Assembly (NCBI RefSeq): GCF_017676345.1
Contig: NZ_JAFFZM010000019.1
Location: forward strand, 94,037-158,036
DNA: 64,000 nucleotides
Source: Streptomyces smyrnaeus
GTDB lineage: Bacteria; Actinomycetota; Actinomycetes; Streptomycetales; Streptomycetaceae
Direction: 5' to 3'
The position numbers were made by a program, and so were the translations under genes. How positions within the stretch are numbered: the first letter of the stretch is position 1; every line of letters begins with the position of its first letter. The notes under the pieces were generated by a model, which was given only the letters and a program-made list of their open reading frames with translations, had not been told where the DNA came from and made no database searches. Positions 33,184 to 43,762 of the stretch are shown here, in pieces.

Positions 33184-34410
33184 ATGACCGCCGCCCACCA
33201 CGACCACCGCTCGCTCGGCCGCGAGCTGGGCCTCTTCGGCACCGATCCGCTGATCGGGGCCGGTCTGCCCTACTGGCTGCCGGACGGGGCCACCGTCCGG
33301 CACGCGCTGGAGGAGTACGTACGCGACGCGGAGCGCCGGGCGGGCTACCAGCACGTGTACTCGCCCGTGCTCGGGAAGCGGGAGTTGTACGAACTGTCCG
33401 GGCACTGGGCGCACTACGCCGACGACATGTTCCCTCCCCTGGAGGCACCGGGCGGCGAGCAGCTCGTGCTGAGGCCCAGTCTGTGCCCGCACCACGCGGT
33501 CATCTACCGGTCCCGCTCGCACAGTTACCGCGAGCTGCCGCTGCGGATGGCGGAGCTGGGCGCCATGTACCGGTCCGAGCGCTCGGGCGTGCTCGGCGGA
33601 CTGACCCGGGTGCGGGCCATCCAGCTCAACGACGCGCACATCTTCTGCACCCTCGACCAGGTGGCCGCCGAGGCGCGGGCCGCGCTGGAGCTGATCCGTG
33701 CCGCCTACCGGGCACTCGGTATCGAGGCCGCCCGCTACCGGCTGTCCCTCCCGGCCCCGGACGGCAAGTACGTGGCGGCGCCCGACAAGTGGCGGCGGGC
33801 CACCGCACTGCTGACCGAGGTGCTGGACGGGTCCGGGCTGCCGTACGAGGCGGTCGAGGGCGAGGCCGCCTTCTACGGGCCGAAGATCGATGTGCAGCTC
33901 GCCGACGCGGCGGGCAGGGAAGCGACCCTCTCGACCGTCCAGGTCGACCTCCACCAGCCCGAGCGGTTCGATCTGCACTACATCGGCGCGGACGGCAGCA
34001 AACACCGGCCCGTCATGGTGCACCGGGCCGTGATCGGCAGCGTCGAGCGTGCCGTGGCCCAGCTGATCGAGGTGCACGGCGGCGCGTTCCCGGCATGGCT
34101 TGCTCCCACCCAGCTCACCGTGCTCCCGGTGTCCGAGGCGGAGGTTCCCGAGGCCGAGGCGTTCGTGCGGCGCTGTGCGGACGCCGGTTTGCGGGCCGCG
34201 GCGTCGGCACCGGAACGCGGCAGCCTGGGCGCGCGGGTACGGGAAGCGCGTCTGGTGCCGTACCAGGCGGTGATCGGCCCGCGCGAGGCCGCAGACGGCC
34301 GACTCGCGCTGCGGCTGCGCGACGGCCGTCGTCTCGGCCCGCTCCCCGCCGAGGAGGTGCTCGCCCGCGTCCGCGCACTCGTCGCAGGCCACAGCACCGA
34401 GCTGTGGTGA
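33184..34410 (+). CDS. Threonyl-tRNA synthetase-like protein lacking the editing domain
   Basis: A 408-residue class II synthetase against ~640-690 for full ThrRS. It starts at the catalytic core (ELGLFGTDPLIGAGLPYWLP); the N-terminal TGS and editing (SAD) domains are absent. Core features are intact: RMAELGAMYRSERSGVLGGL (motif 2), and the Zn ligands in RPSLCPHH, NDAHIFC and HRAVIGS. The C-terminus is a normal anticodon-binding domain (LAPTQLTVLPVSE). Start ATG after GAGGGAGAACC. Upstream sits a Thr leader peptide with a hairpin. It may be a second, stress-induced or resistance-type ThrRS. Confidence 0.88.
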   Translation: MTAAHHDHRSLGRELGLFGTDPLIGAGLPYWLPDGATVRHALEEYVRDAERRAGYQHVYSPVLGKRELYELSGHWAHYADDMFPPLEAPGGEQLVLRPSLCPHHAVIYRSRSHSYRELPLRMAELGAMYRSERSGVLGGLTRVRAIQLNDAHIFCTLDQVAAEARAALELIRAAYRALGIEAARYRLSLPAPDGKYVAAPDKWRRATALLTEVLDGSGLPYEAVEGEAAFYGPKIDVQLADAAGREATLSTVQVDLHQPERFDLHYIGADGSKHRPVMVHRAVIGSVERAVAQLIEVHGGAFPAWLAPTQLTVLPVSEAEVPEAEAFVRRCADAGLRAAASAPERGSLGARVREARLVPYQAVIGPREAADGRLALRLRDGRRLGPLPAEEVLARVRALVAGHSTELW

Positions 34411-34466
34411 GCGGAGCCATCGGCGCCCTGCGGTGAGCCATCGGTGCTGCCCGGCGGTGTGCGGGC

Positions 34467-35345
34467 TCAGCGTGCCGCGTAGCTCCGCAGTCGCTCGGCG
34501 CGTGGCGTCAGGCAGCAGCTCGCGCAGCGGACCGCCTCCGCGCTGGTGTAGTAGAGGCAGCAGGTGTTGCGTAGATAGCACAGCCGGTCGGTGCCGTCGG
34601 TGCGGGTGACCTCGGCCAGCTCGCCGAGCCGGGCGAGCTGGGGGCGCGGGCCGATGAACTCCGCCCAGCGCCGGGCCAGTACGCCGACGGGGCGGGGCGC
34701 GGCGGCGCTCAACCCGGCGGAACTCAATGCGGTGGCGCAGCCGTGGGCCACTCCGCCGTGCAACTGCCGCAGCCCGGCACGGGTAGCGCGGTGCAGCGCG
34801 GCGGCGAGCGGCAGCAGATGGGTGTCGAGCACGGCCTCGTGGAGGGCGGCCAGCGTGGCCCCGCGGTCCTCGGCGGGAGCCGCGAGCAGCCGCGGCACCC
34901 GCGGCCGCACGCCCGCGATGCCGTGCCGGCCCGGCCGTACCAGCACATTGTGCGGCCGTACGTCCCATACGCGGCCGTCGAGCACCCAGCCGAGCATCGC
35001 GGCCGCCGTCACCCGTCCCGCGTACACGGCGATCAACGTGAGCGCGGCCGCGTGTGCCGTGCGATGGCCGCTGCCCTCCCATTCGGCGGTCAGCAGTCGT
35101 CGTAGCTCGGCGGAGTCCGGGTCCGGGAGGCGGTCGGCGGCCAGCCACCCGTCCGCCTCCCGCTCGGCGGCGGGTGGATCACCCGGCAGCATGTGGTAGC
35201 GCGGGCCGTACGCGGAGGCGAGATCCGTGAGGGCGGTCAGCGCCGTCAACTCCTCCAGCGGCTCGGGCTCGGGTTCCGGCTCCGGCTCGGACCTCGGATC
35301 CGACTCCGGCGCCGAATCCGGCTTCCGCTCATGCGGGCCGCCCAT
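34467..35345 (-). CDS. FhuF-like (2Fe-2S) protein, siderophore/cofactor reductase type
   Basis: A 292-residue protein. The C-terminus holds CCLYYTSAEAVRCASC, the CC-x10-C-x2-C cluster motif of FhuF-type ferric-siderophore reductases. The N-terminus has a run of Glu-Pro repeats (EPEPEPEPEP) and is probably disordered. The start overlaps the end of the ABC ATPase gene by 17 bases, so it belongs to the operon that begins at the cobalamin riboswitch. A role in reducing an imported cobalt corrinoid, rather than iron, is an inference from this position. Confidence 0.8.
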   Translation of the reverse strand: MGGPHERKPDSAPESDPRSEPEPEPEPEPLEELTALTALTDLASAYGPRYHMLPGDPPAAEREADGWLAADRLPDPDSAELRRLLTAEWEGSGHRTAHAAALTLIAVYAGRVTAAAMLGWVLDGRVWDVRPHNVLVRPGRHGIAGVRPRVPRLLAAPAEDRGATLAALHEAVLDTHLLPLAAALHRATRAGLRQLHGGVAHGCATALSSAGLSAAAPRPVGVLARRWAEFIGPRPQLARLGELAEVTRTDGTDRLCYLRNTCCLYYTSAEAVRCASCCLTPRAERLRSYAAR

Positions 35346-36138
35346 CCCGCACCCCCTTCTTCGGCGGCAGGTACACCACGGTCGGCGCGCCGGTCTCCGG
35401 GTGGACGCCCACCTCGGCCCGCACCCCGTACACCTGGGCGAACAGCGCCGGGGTCAGTACCTCTTCCGGCGTCCCGTGCGCCACCACCCGCCCTGCCTCC
35501 AGTACGTACAGCCGGTCGCAGAAGTACGCGGCGAGGTTGAGGTCGTGCAGGGCCAGCAGGCCGGTGGCGGGCAGGTCCCGCACCAGCGCCAGCAGCTCCC
35601 ACTGGTAGCGCACATCCAGGTGGTTAGTCGGTTCGTCCAGCACGAGCAGCGCGGGCTCCTGCACCAGGGCGCGTGCCACCACCACCCGCTGCCGCTCACC
35701 GCCGGACAACTCGTCGAAGGGCCGCCCGGCCAGCTCCGCGGCACCCGTGCGCTCCAGCGCGGTGGCGACCCGCGCGGCGTCCTGCGCCGTGTCGCTCTCC
35801 CAGAACCGCTTGTGCGGGGAGCGGCCCATCGCCACCACCTGCCGTACGGTCAGCCCGAATCCGCCGCCCGCGTCCTGCGGTACGGCTGCCACCCGGCGGG
35901 CCCGCGCCTTGACGCTCAGCGCCGCCGTGTCGTCGCCGTCGAGAGTGATCCGCCCGCCGGTGGGCCGCAGCGTCCCGTAGACGCACCGCAGCAGCGTGGT
36001 CTTGCCGCTGCCGTTGGGGCCCACCACGCCGACGGTCTGGCCGGGCCCGGCCTCCAGCGTCACCCCGTCGAGCAGGGCGCGCCCCCCGGCCACCTCGTAG
36101 GACACCTCCTCGGCGCGCAGCGCGCACGCCCCGCTCAC
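35329..36138 (-). CDS. btuD: Cobalamin-type ABC transporter, ATP-binding protein
   Basis: A 269-residue ABC ATPase: Walker A GPNGSGKT, Q-loop VPQDAGG, signature LSGGERQR, Walker B LLVLDEPTNHLD, His switch ALHDLNLA. This is the FecE/BtuD type used for iron-siderophores and cobalamin. Start is GTG at 36138, which overlaps the permease stop by 4 bases (GTGA). The riboswitch upstream of the operon is the reason for calling it btuD instead of a siderophore ATPase; without it the family alone would not tell. Confidence 0.85.
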   Translation of the reverse strand: MSGACALRAEEVSYEVAGGRALLDGVTLEAGPGQTVGVVGPNGSGKTTLLRCVYGTLRPTGGRITLDGDDTAALSVKARARRVAAVPQDAGGGFGLTVRQVVAMGRSPHKRFWESDTAQDAARVATALERTGAAELAGRPFDELSGGERQRVVVARALVQEPALLVLDEPTNHLDVRYQWELLALVRDLPATGLLALHDLNLAAYFCDRLYVLEAGRVVAHGTPEEVLTPALFAQVYGVRAEVGVHPETGAPTVVYLPPKKGVRDGRPA

Positions 36139-37160
36139 CCGGCAACCCCCTCGGTGCGCTGCGAACGCCGCAGCATCCACAGGAAGAACGGCCCGCCGGT
36201 GAGCGCCGTCAGCACGCCGACCGGGATCTCCTCGGGCGCGGCGACGGTACGTGCCGCCAGGTCGGCCAGGACGAGGAAGGCGGCCCCGCCCAGTGCCGCG
36301 ACCGGCAGCAGCGCGCGGTGGCCGGCGCCGACCGCCATCCGTGCGGCGTGCGGCACCATCAGCCCGACGAAGCCGATCGCGCCGCTCACCGTCACCAGCA
36401 CCGCCGTCACCAGGGACGCCAGGACGAACACCGCCGCGCGGAAGCGCCCGGTGTCCAGGCCGAGGACCATGGCGCCCTCCTCCCCGGCCAGCAGCAGGTC
36501 CAGCGGCCTGGCCAGCGCCAGCAGCAGGAGGAGACCGGCGGCCAGCACCAGCGCGGGCAGCAGCAGGGTCTGCCACCGGGCCTGGCCCAGACCGCCCAGG
36601 GTCCAGAAGAGGATGGCCCGCAGATGCTCCTTCTCCGCGGAGGTCACCAGCAGCAGGCTCGTCAGTGCGGACAGCACGTACTGCACCGCCACTCCCGCCA
36701 GTACCAGCCGTCCCGTCGTCAGGGTCGCCGACGTTCCACCGCGCCGCGCCATCGCGTACACGACGACGAGCGCGAGCATCGCCCCGGCGAAGGCGCCCAT
36801 CTGCATCGAGAGCGCGCCGACGCCGAGCACGACGACCACGACGGCACCCGTGGAGGCGCCGGAGGAGATCCCCAGCAGATACGGGTCCGCCAGCGGGTTG
36901 CGCACCAGGGCCTGCAACACCGTGCCGACCAGGGCGAGTCCCGCTCCCACGACCGCCGCCAGCAGCACCCGCGGCAGCCGCACATCCAGCACGATCGTGG
37001 CGAACGGACCCGGCTGCGAGCGGCCCGTCAGCGCCGCCAGCACCTCGCCCAGGGGGATGCGCGCCGAGCCCAGCGCCAGCCCGGCCAGCGCCCCGGCGAC
37101 GAGTACGGCGACGAGCGCCGTGGCCACCAGCGTGCACCGCGTTCGTGAACCGATGGGCAC
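36135..37160 (-). CDS. btuC: Cobalamin-type ABC transporter, permease (FecCD family)
   Basis: A 341-residue permease with about ten membrane helices and FecCD-family hallmarks: RLPRVLLAAVVGAGLALVGT, NPLADPYLLGISSGASTGAV, and the coupling loop IGFVGLMVPHAAR. Homodimer partner of the ATPase. The ATG at 37160 lies 4 bases after the stop of the substrate-binding protein gene, so one transcript is translated through. The name rests on the riboswitch. Confidence 0.87.
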   Translation of the reverse strand: MPIGSRTRCTLVATALVAVLVAGALAGLALGSARIPLGEVLAALTGRSQPGPFATIVLDVRLPRVLLAAVVGAGLALVGTVLQALVRNPLADPYLLGISSGASTGAVVVVVLGVGALSMQMGAFAGAMLALVVVYAMARRGGTSATLTTGRLVLAGVAVQYVLSALTSLLLVTSAEKEHLRAILFWTLGGLGQARWQTLLLPALVLAAGLLLLLALARPLDLLLAGEEGAMVLGLDTGRFRAAVFVLASLVTAVLVTVSGAIGFVGLMVPHAARMAVGAGHRALLPVAALGGAAFLVLADLAARTVAAPEEIPVGVLTALTGGPFFLWMLRRSQRTEGVAG

Positions 37161-37164
37161 GGCG

Positions 37165-38172
37165 CTACTCCGCGCCGTCGCGGTCCGGGTGCAACTGGCG
37201 GGCCAGCTTGTCCACCGCGTCCGGTACCCGCGGCCCCAGGACGGCCGAGGAGAGCGGCAGCACGGCGAAGCGCTTGTGCTCGATGGCCGGCACGTCGGCC
37301 AGCGCCGGGTCGTTCAGCAGCCGCTTCTTCTTCTGGGCGACGGTCGTGCCGCCGTAGTCGTAGATCACCACGACCTCGGGCTTGCGCTGCACGACCTTCT
37401 CCCAGGAGACGTCGGCGAAGTTCTTGTCGACATCCGCGAAGACGTTGCGGCCACCGGCCCGGCGCAGGATCTCGTTGCCGATGCCCGTACCTCCCGCCGT
37501 GAAGGCGGCGCTCTCACCGCTGTCGTAGACGAACACCGGAGTGCGCTCGACGCCCTTCAGCCGCTCGGCGGTGTCCGCCAGTTGCCGGTCCTGCTTCTTG
37601 ATCAGTGCCTCGGCGCGGTCGGGCACGCCGAAGGTGCGGCCGAGCTCGCGGATCTCCCGGTGCAGGGTGGCGATGCCGACGTCCTTGGTACAGCTCTCCA
37701 CGTTGAGGCGGGTCTTGATGCCGCTGTCCGCCAGGGCCGCGCGCTCGCGGCCCTCCGTCTTGTCGAAGGCGCTGACGTAACCGCCGTAGACGAAGTCCGG
37801 GTTGGCGGCCAGCAGCGTCTCCTTGGACGGGTACTTCTTGGCCAGCACCTTGATGTCGCGGTACGCCTTGGCGTAGCGGGGCAGGATCCGGTCGTCGAGA
37901 TAGGCGGTGCCGGCCATCCGGTCCTGCAGGCCGAGCGCCAGCAGGATCTCGGTGGTGTGCTGGTTCATGGCCACAGCGCGCCGGGGCGGCCCGGTGAAGG
38001 TGGTCTTCACCCCGCAGTTGTCGACCGTGTACGGAAACCCCTTCGCAAAGCTGCCGGTCTCCGTGTCCTCGGCGCCGGCGCCGCCCGCACAGGCGGTGAG
38101 GGATATCAGCAGCAGCGAGGCGAGCGCCGCGCGGCGGGTGCGGCGCGGCGCGGCCGATCCCGGACAGGTCAT
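37165..38172 (-). CDS. btuF: Cobalamin-type ABC transporter, substrate-binding lipoprotein
   Basis: A 335-residue lipoprotein: positive N-terminus, hydrophobic segment, lipobox LTAC near residue 28, then a two-lobed class III binding fold. PRRAVAMNQHTTEILLALGL and VVVIYDYGGTT are typical of BtuF/FecB-like proteins. Start ATG at 38172. Located first in the transport operon after the small ORF and the riboswitch at 38619-38770, which is the best evidence for a corrinoid substrate. Confidence 0.85.
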   Translation of the reverse strand: MTCPGSAAPRRTRRAALASLLLISLTACAGGAGAEDTETGSFAKGFPYTVDNCGVKTTFTGPPRRAVAMNQHTTEILLALGLQDRMAGTAYLDDRILPRYAKAYRDIKVLAKKYPSKETLLAANPDFVYGGYVSAFDKTEGRERAALADSGIKTRLNVESCTKDVGIATLHREIRELGRTFGVPDRAEALIKKQDRQLADTAERLKGVERTPVFVYDSGESAAFTAGGTGIGNEILRRAGGRNVFADVDKNFADVSWEKVVQRKPEVVVIYDYGGTTVAQKKKRLLNDPALADVPAIEHKRFAVLPLSSAVLGPRVPDAVDKLARQLHPDRDGAE

Positions 38173-38315
38173 GGGTGTCTCCTCAAGGCGTCGTCGTCGG
38201 CGGGCACGAGCGGCACCCCGTGCACCTCGCCACGGTCGGGGGCACGGGGTGCGGCCCCGTGGGGCGGGTGCGGTCCCGCTGCCGGGGACGACTGCCTCGT
38301 CACCGTGTTCCGGCC

Positions 38316-38537
38316 TCACTTGGCGAGCCCGGGCGCACGCGGAGGGCGTGCTGCCTTCTCGGGCGCGGGGCAGCCCTCGGTCGGCTGCGGCACTTCCGGG
38401 TGCTGCCGGGGGCGGCCGGGCGCCGCTCCCTCGCCGGACGCCTCGGTCGCGGAGGCCGCGCCGCAGTGGGCGGTGCCCAGGACGAGCGCCGGGGCGAGGC
38501 CCGGCACAGGTGCGTGGATACGGCGCGGTCGGCGCAT
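38316..38537 (-). CDS. Small possibly secreted ORF in the cobalamin operon leader
   Basis: A 73-residue ORF: MRRPRRIHAPVPGLAPALVL as a possible signal, then AHC, and a Pro/Glu/Ala-rich rest with a second Cys. AAGGA lies nine bases before the ATG. It sits between the riboswitch and btuF, so it would be under B12 control if translated. The signal is imperfect (His before the Cys spoils a lipobox). It may be real or just open sequence. Confidence 0.35.
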   Translation of the reverse strand: MRRPRRIHAPVPGLAPALVLGTAHCGAASATEASGEGAAPGRPRQHPEVPQPTEGCPAPEKAARPPRAPGLAK

Positions 38538-38618
38538 GGCCAGCTGATCCTTCTCCGTCGTAAGGCCCAGTCGCGGGGCCCGGCGTGCCACCACGCCCGG
38601 GGCTGTCCGGGCGCGGGT

Positions 38619-38770
38619 GCCAGCAGGTCTTCGGGCTCGGGACTGTGGGAGCGTGCGCCTTCCCAGGGAGGAGGTCCCCAGTGGCCTCGTGCACGCCCCA
38701 GTCCCATACCGCTGCGCGTCAGCTCCGGATTCACACCGGATTCCCTGACCCGTTCAAGGGTTTGACTGGC
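38619..38770 (-). ncRNA. Cobalamin riboswitch
   Basis: On the minus strand the conserved cobalamin-aptamer landmarks occur in order: GGGAATCCGGTGTGAATCCGG (38725-38745), GCTGACGCGCAGCGGT, CCACTGGGG (38676-38684), GGGAAGG (38658-38664) and GAAGACCTGC (38623-38632), closed by GCCAG/CTGGC pairing. With high cobalamin it should reduce expression of the btuF-btuC-btuD-FhuF-like operon. It starts ~600 bases before btuF. Confidence 0.88.
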
Positions 38771-38827
38771 GGCTGCAACGTACCACGCGGGCGGCAGACG
38801 GCAGGAACGGGGGAGAGGTGACAAAAG

Positions 38828-38859
38828 GGACCCCGGGGCTTTGCCCGGCCCCGGGGTCC
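38828..38859 (-). terminator. Rho-independent terminator with U-tract
   Basis: Perfect 12-bp stem, GGACCCCGGGGC and GCCCCGGGGTCC, 8-base loop, followed on the minus strand by CTTTTGT. A true U-tract is rare in this window. It would end a minus-strand transcript coming from the DUF7873 gene and the tRNA-like element, just before the riboswitch transcript begins. Confidence 0.85.
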
Positions 38860-39213
38860 TGGGTGCCGTTCGTTCGCACGTCCAAGCGGTTCATGGGCGG
38901 ATCGTTCGGCGATGTCCTCGCGTGGAGCCACTCCACCACGGCGGCATGTGGAACCGCCGGCCGGGTTCGAACCGGCGTCTCGAGGTCGTCACCGCCCCGG
39001 TTGCCGGACGATGAACGGCGATGCTGAGCGTGGAGCGAGAGGTTGAGTTTGACCGGCACCCTGGCTCTGGCAGGGCCGCCGGGGGTTCACACATCAGCTT
39101 CAGCTTCAGCTTTGCGCTCCTGGCGCACCCCGGGCCGAAGTCGTCGAAACCCCGGCCCGGGGAGTCTTCGGTTGTTGTGCCGGCGTCGGCATCGGCATCG
39201 GCGCCTTCGCGCC
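38860..39213. other. Non-coding stretch with a tRNA-like element
   Basis: Between the DUF7873 stop and the U-tailed terminator. Open frames exist but their translations are compositionally odd and lack good starts. The main content is the tRNA-like element at 38949-39022. On the minus strand GCTGAAGCTGAAGCTGATG, three 6-base repeats, runs near 39095-39115. Confidence 0.5.
38949..39022 (-). ncRNA. tRNA-like element with encoded CCA
   Basis: A 74-base minus-strand segment with tRNA-like ends: acceptor strand ATCGCCG pairs over seven positions (one G-U) with CGGCGGT, followed by TCCA. The T-arm is canonical: GCCGG-TTCGAAC-CCGGC. The middle 39 bases do not form a proper D-arm or anticodon arm; only CCGG-CAA-CCGG and GGT/ACC pair. 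So it is not a working tRNA by eye. It could be a degenerate tRNA, an old attachment site, or the tRNA-mimic part of a structured RNA that ends at the U-tailed terminator. Confidence 0.45.
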
Positions 39214-39945
39214 TCAGGCGAACAGGTAGCCGAAGACGGCGTCCCCGATGCGCTGGTCGCTCACCTCGGTCCCGTTGGCCTCCTCGCGGGCGAACTTCAC
39301 CGCCGCGGCCAGTTTGTCCAGCCGCTCCAGCAGTTCGTTGATCCGCCGGGCGGGCAGGGCGCCGGAGTACTTGACGGTGGTCCAGTAACCGACCGGGATG
39401 TCCTCGTAGTACACCTCGACCTGGGCCGGGTGCTTCTCCGTGGCCTCCGCCTTCACATGGTTGCGCGGCACCTTCTTGGTGCGGACGGTGCGGACCTGCT
39501 CGGTCTTCCACCAGTCCGTGGAGGGGTCCTTCTCCCACGCCTCGGCGCCGTCCAGCACCGGCAGCTTCCGCAGGAACGAGCCGAGCTCGCCCAACTGCTT
39601 CTCCAGGAACAGCAGATAGGAGACCGGCACCTGGGACAGGACCGTGTGCCCGTCGACGACGACATCCGCGCGAGCCGTGAGGTTCGCCCAGTCCTTCGTC
39701 GCCGTCACATCGAACAGCCGGGTCAGGATCTTCGCCGTTTCCTTCAGCACATCCTCGGCCTTGACCTGGACCCGCGTCGACTCCGGCGGAAGCTGCTCGC
39801 CCTCTTCGTCCTTGGGCTGGTACGTACGCGAGATCCCGGCCAGCATCTGCGGCTTCGCCAGCCCGTGCTGCGCCTGCGCCAGGTCCTGGGCCACCTTGGA
39901 CTTGACGCCCTTCTCCACTGCGATGATCTGATTCAGCTTCGCCAC
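39214..39945 (-). CDS. Conserved hypothetical protein (DUF7873-type)
   Basis: A 243-residue soluble protein with many charged helices. It begins MAKLNQIIAVEKGVKSKVAQ and contains AGISRTYQPKDEEGEQLPPE, VSYLLFLEKQLGELGSFLRK and a C-terminal end DQRIGDAVFGYLFA. I recall this family from Streptomyces as DUF7873, with no known function. Start GTG at 39945. It is divergent from geosmin synthase and is followed downstream by the tRNA-like element and the U-tailed terminator, so both may be on one transcript. Confidence 0.75.
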   Translation of the reverse strand: MAKLNQIIAVEKGVKSKVAQDLAQAQHGLAKPQMLAGISRTYQPKDEEGEQLPPESTRVQVKAEDVLKETAKILTRLFDVTATKDWANLTARADVVVDGHTVLSQVPVSYLLFLEKQLGELGSFLRKLPVLDGAEAWEKDPSTDWWKTEQVRTVRTKKVPRNHVKAEATEKHPAQVEVYYEDIPVGYWTTVKYSGALPARRINELLERLDKLAAAVKFAREEANGTEVSDQRIGDAVFGYLFA

Positions 39946-40107
39946 GATCGCGAACCTAGCAGTCCAACATCGCCCCGCACCACGGATTTTGTTCGACAGC
40001 TCGGTAACAGGGCGGGTCCCACGTCCGGGTGAAAAAGGATGCTCATCGCTCCGCCCCGGGTAGGCAAAGGCAGCACCGATTCGACGAGCTGTGGGGATAC
40101 CAAGACG

Positions 40108-42321
<2,214 letters not shown>

Positions 42322-43333
42322 CCACGGTGCGCGTCCGCGGGGGTCGGGGTGTCCGGCCGCCGGAGCGGGAGACCGCCACCCCCGCCAGGCACAGCAGACC
42401 TCCTGCCAGGGTGAGCCAGCCGGGCACCTCGTCCAGGAAGAGCCAGGACATCAGCACGACGAGGAAGGGGACGACGTACGTTGTGGAGCCCATCCGTCCC
42501 GCGGTGGTGCGGGAGAGGGCGTAGGCCCAGGTGGAGAAGGCCAGCGCGGTGGGGAAGACGCCCAGATAGACGGTGTTGAGGGTGGCCGACAGCGGTGCGT
42601 CGGCCACCTGGGAGGCCAGCTGCCCGGAGAAGGGCAGGCAGGCCACGAAGCCGGTCAGGCAGCCGAAAGTGGTGACCTGGAGCGGCGAGGCGTGGCGCAG
42701 CGCCGGCTTCTGGCTGACGACTCCGACGGCGTAGGTGACGGCTGCCAGCACACACAGCGCCACCCCCAGGGGCGAGGAGTCGCCGCCCTCGGAGACCGAC
42801 AGGCCGACCACCACGGCACCCGCGAAGGAGACCGCCATCCCGGCCAGCAGCCGGCGGGGGAAGCCCTCCTTGAGCAGCCAGCCGCCCAGCAGCGCCATCA
42901 GGATGGGCCCGATGTTGACGAGCATGGCGGCCGTGCCCGCGTCCACGAGGCGTTCACCCCAGTTGAGCGCGACCATGTAGCCGCCGAACCACAGCAGGCC
43001 CGAGGTGACGATGCCGGGCCAGGCCTCCTTGGGCGGGAGCCCCTCGCGGCGGATGAGCAGCACGGCGCACAGCACGAGGGCACCGGCCCCGAGCCGTCCC
43101 AGCGCCAGGGCGCCGGGCGCGTAGTGTTCGCCGGCGCTGCGTATGGAGACGAATGCCGAGGCCCACAGCACCACCGTGATCGCGGCTGCTGCCAGTGCCG
43201 TGGCCTCGGCGCGTCCCTTGCCTGCCGCCATGAGGGCTCCTTCAGGGTTCATCCGACCGCATATGCTGTCAGGACCGTAAAGGAGCTTTGCTCATGACGC
43301 CACTGTTTTTCCGCTGCCCCCTTTCGAGCCGCG

Positions 43334-43654
43334 CTACGGCAGCAGGGAGCGCACCAGGCGGCAGGTGGTGAGCGACGGCGGGTGCACGCCGATACGCTGC
43401 GCCGTCGTCCGGATGGTGCGGTTGCGGGCCTGTGCCGCTGTGTAGACCCCGGTGTCGAGCAGCGCTATGGCGATCCGCATGGCTTTGAGCCGGCGGTTGT
43501 GCGTCTCGTACCACTCGCGCGGCAGGCCGGCCGGGAGCGGTTTCTTGGGCAGCACGGGCAGCGTGGACATCTTCGGCAGGTGCTGCTGCTGGTGCTGGGC
43601 GCGGGTGGTGGGGCGGGAGTGCGAACGAGAGGTACGGGAACGGACAGCAGTCAT
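43334..43654 (-). CDS. Small basic hypothetical protein
   Basis: A 106-residue protein. The first 40 residues are Arg/Ser/Gln-rich (HQQQH), the rest carry a conserved-looking helical region (YETHNRRLKAMRIAIALLDT, then RIGVHPPSLTTCRLV), which could be a helix-turn-helix-like fold. ATG at 43654 sits after GAGGAGACCGTCG. No family name known to me. Its product may bind nucleic acid, by composition only. Confidence 0.6.
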   Translation of the reverse strand: MTAVRSRTSRSHSRPTTRAQHQQQHLPKMSTLPVLPKKPLPAGLPREWYETHNRRLKAMRIAIALLDTGVYTAAQARNRTIRTTAQRIGVHPPSLTTCRLVRSLLP

Positions 43655-43762
43655 CGACGGTCTCCTCACGACGTCGGTGCGCTTGCTGGAAACTACCCCT
43701 ATTCTACCCCGCCCCACTGACAAAACCCGCTGGTCACCGGGGAGTTCGGGATCTTTGTTCGA

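Noticed and set aside
38949..39022. Functional tRNA gene
   Set aside because: Acceptor and T-arms are good, but no anticodon stem-loop or D-arm can be drawn; listed as a tRNA-like element only.
43294..43371. 25-residue ORF with AAGGAG upstream, plus strand
   Set aside because: Good ribosome site, but half of it overlaps the 106-residue gene on the other strand and there is no composition or family support.
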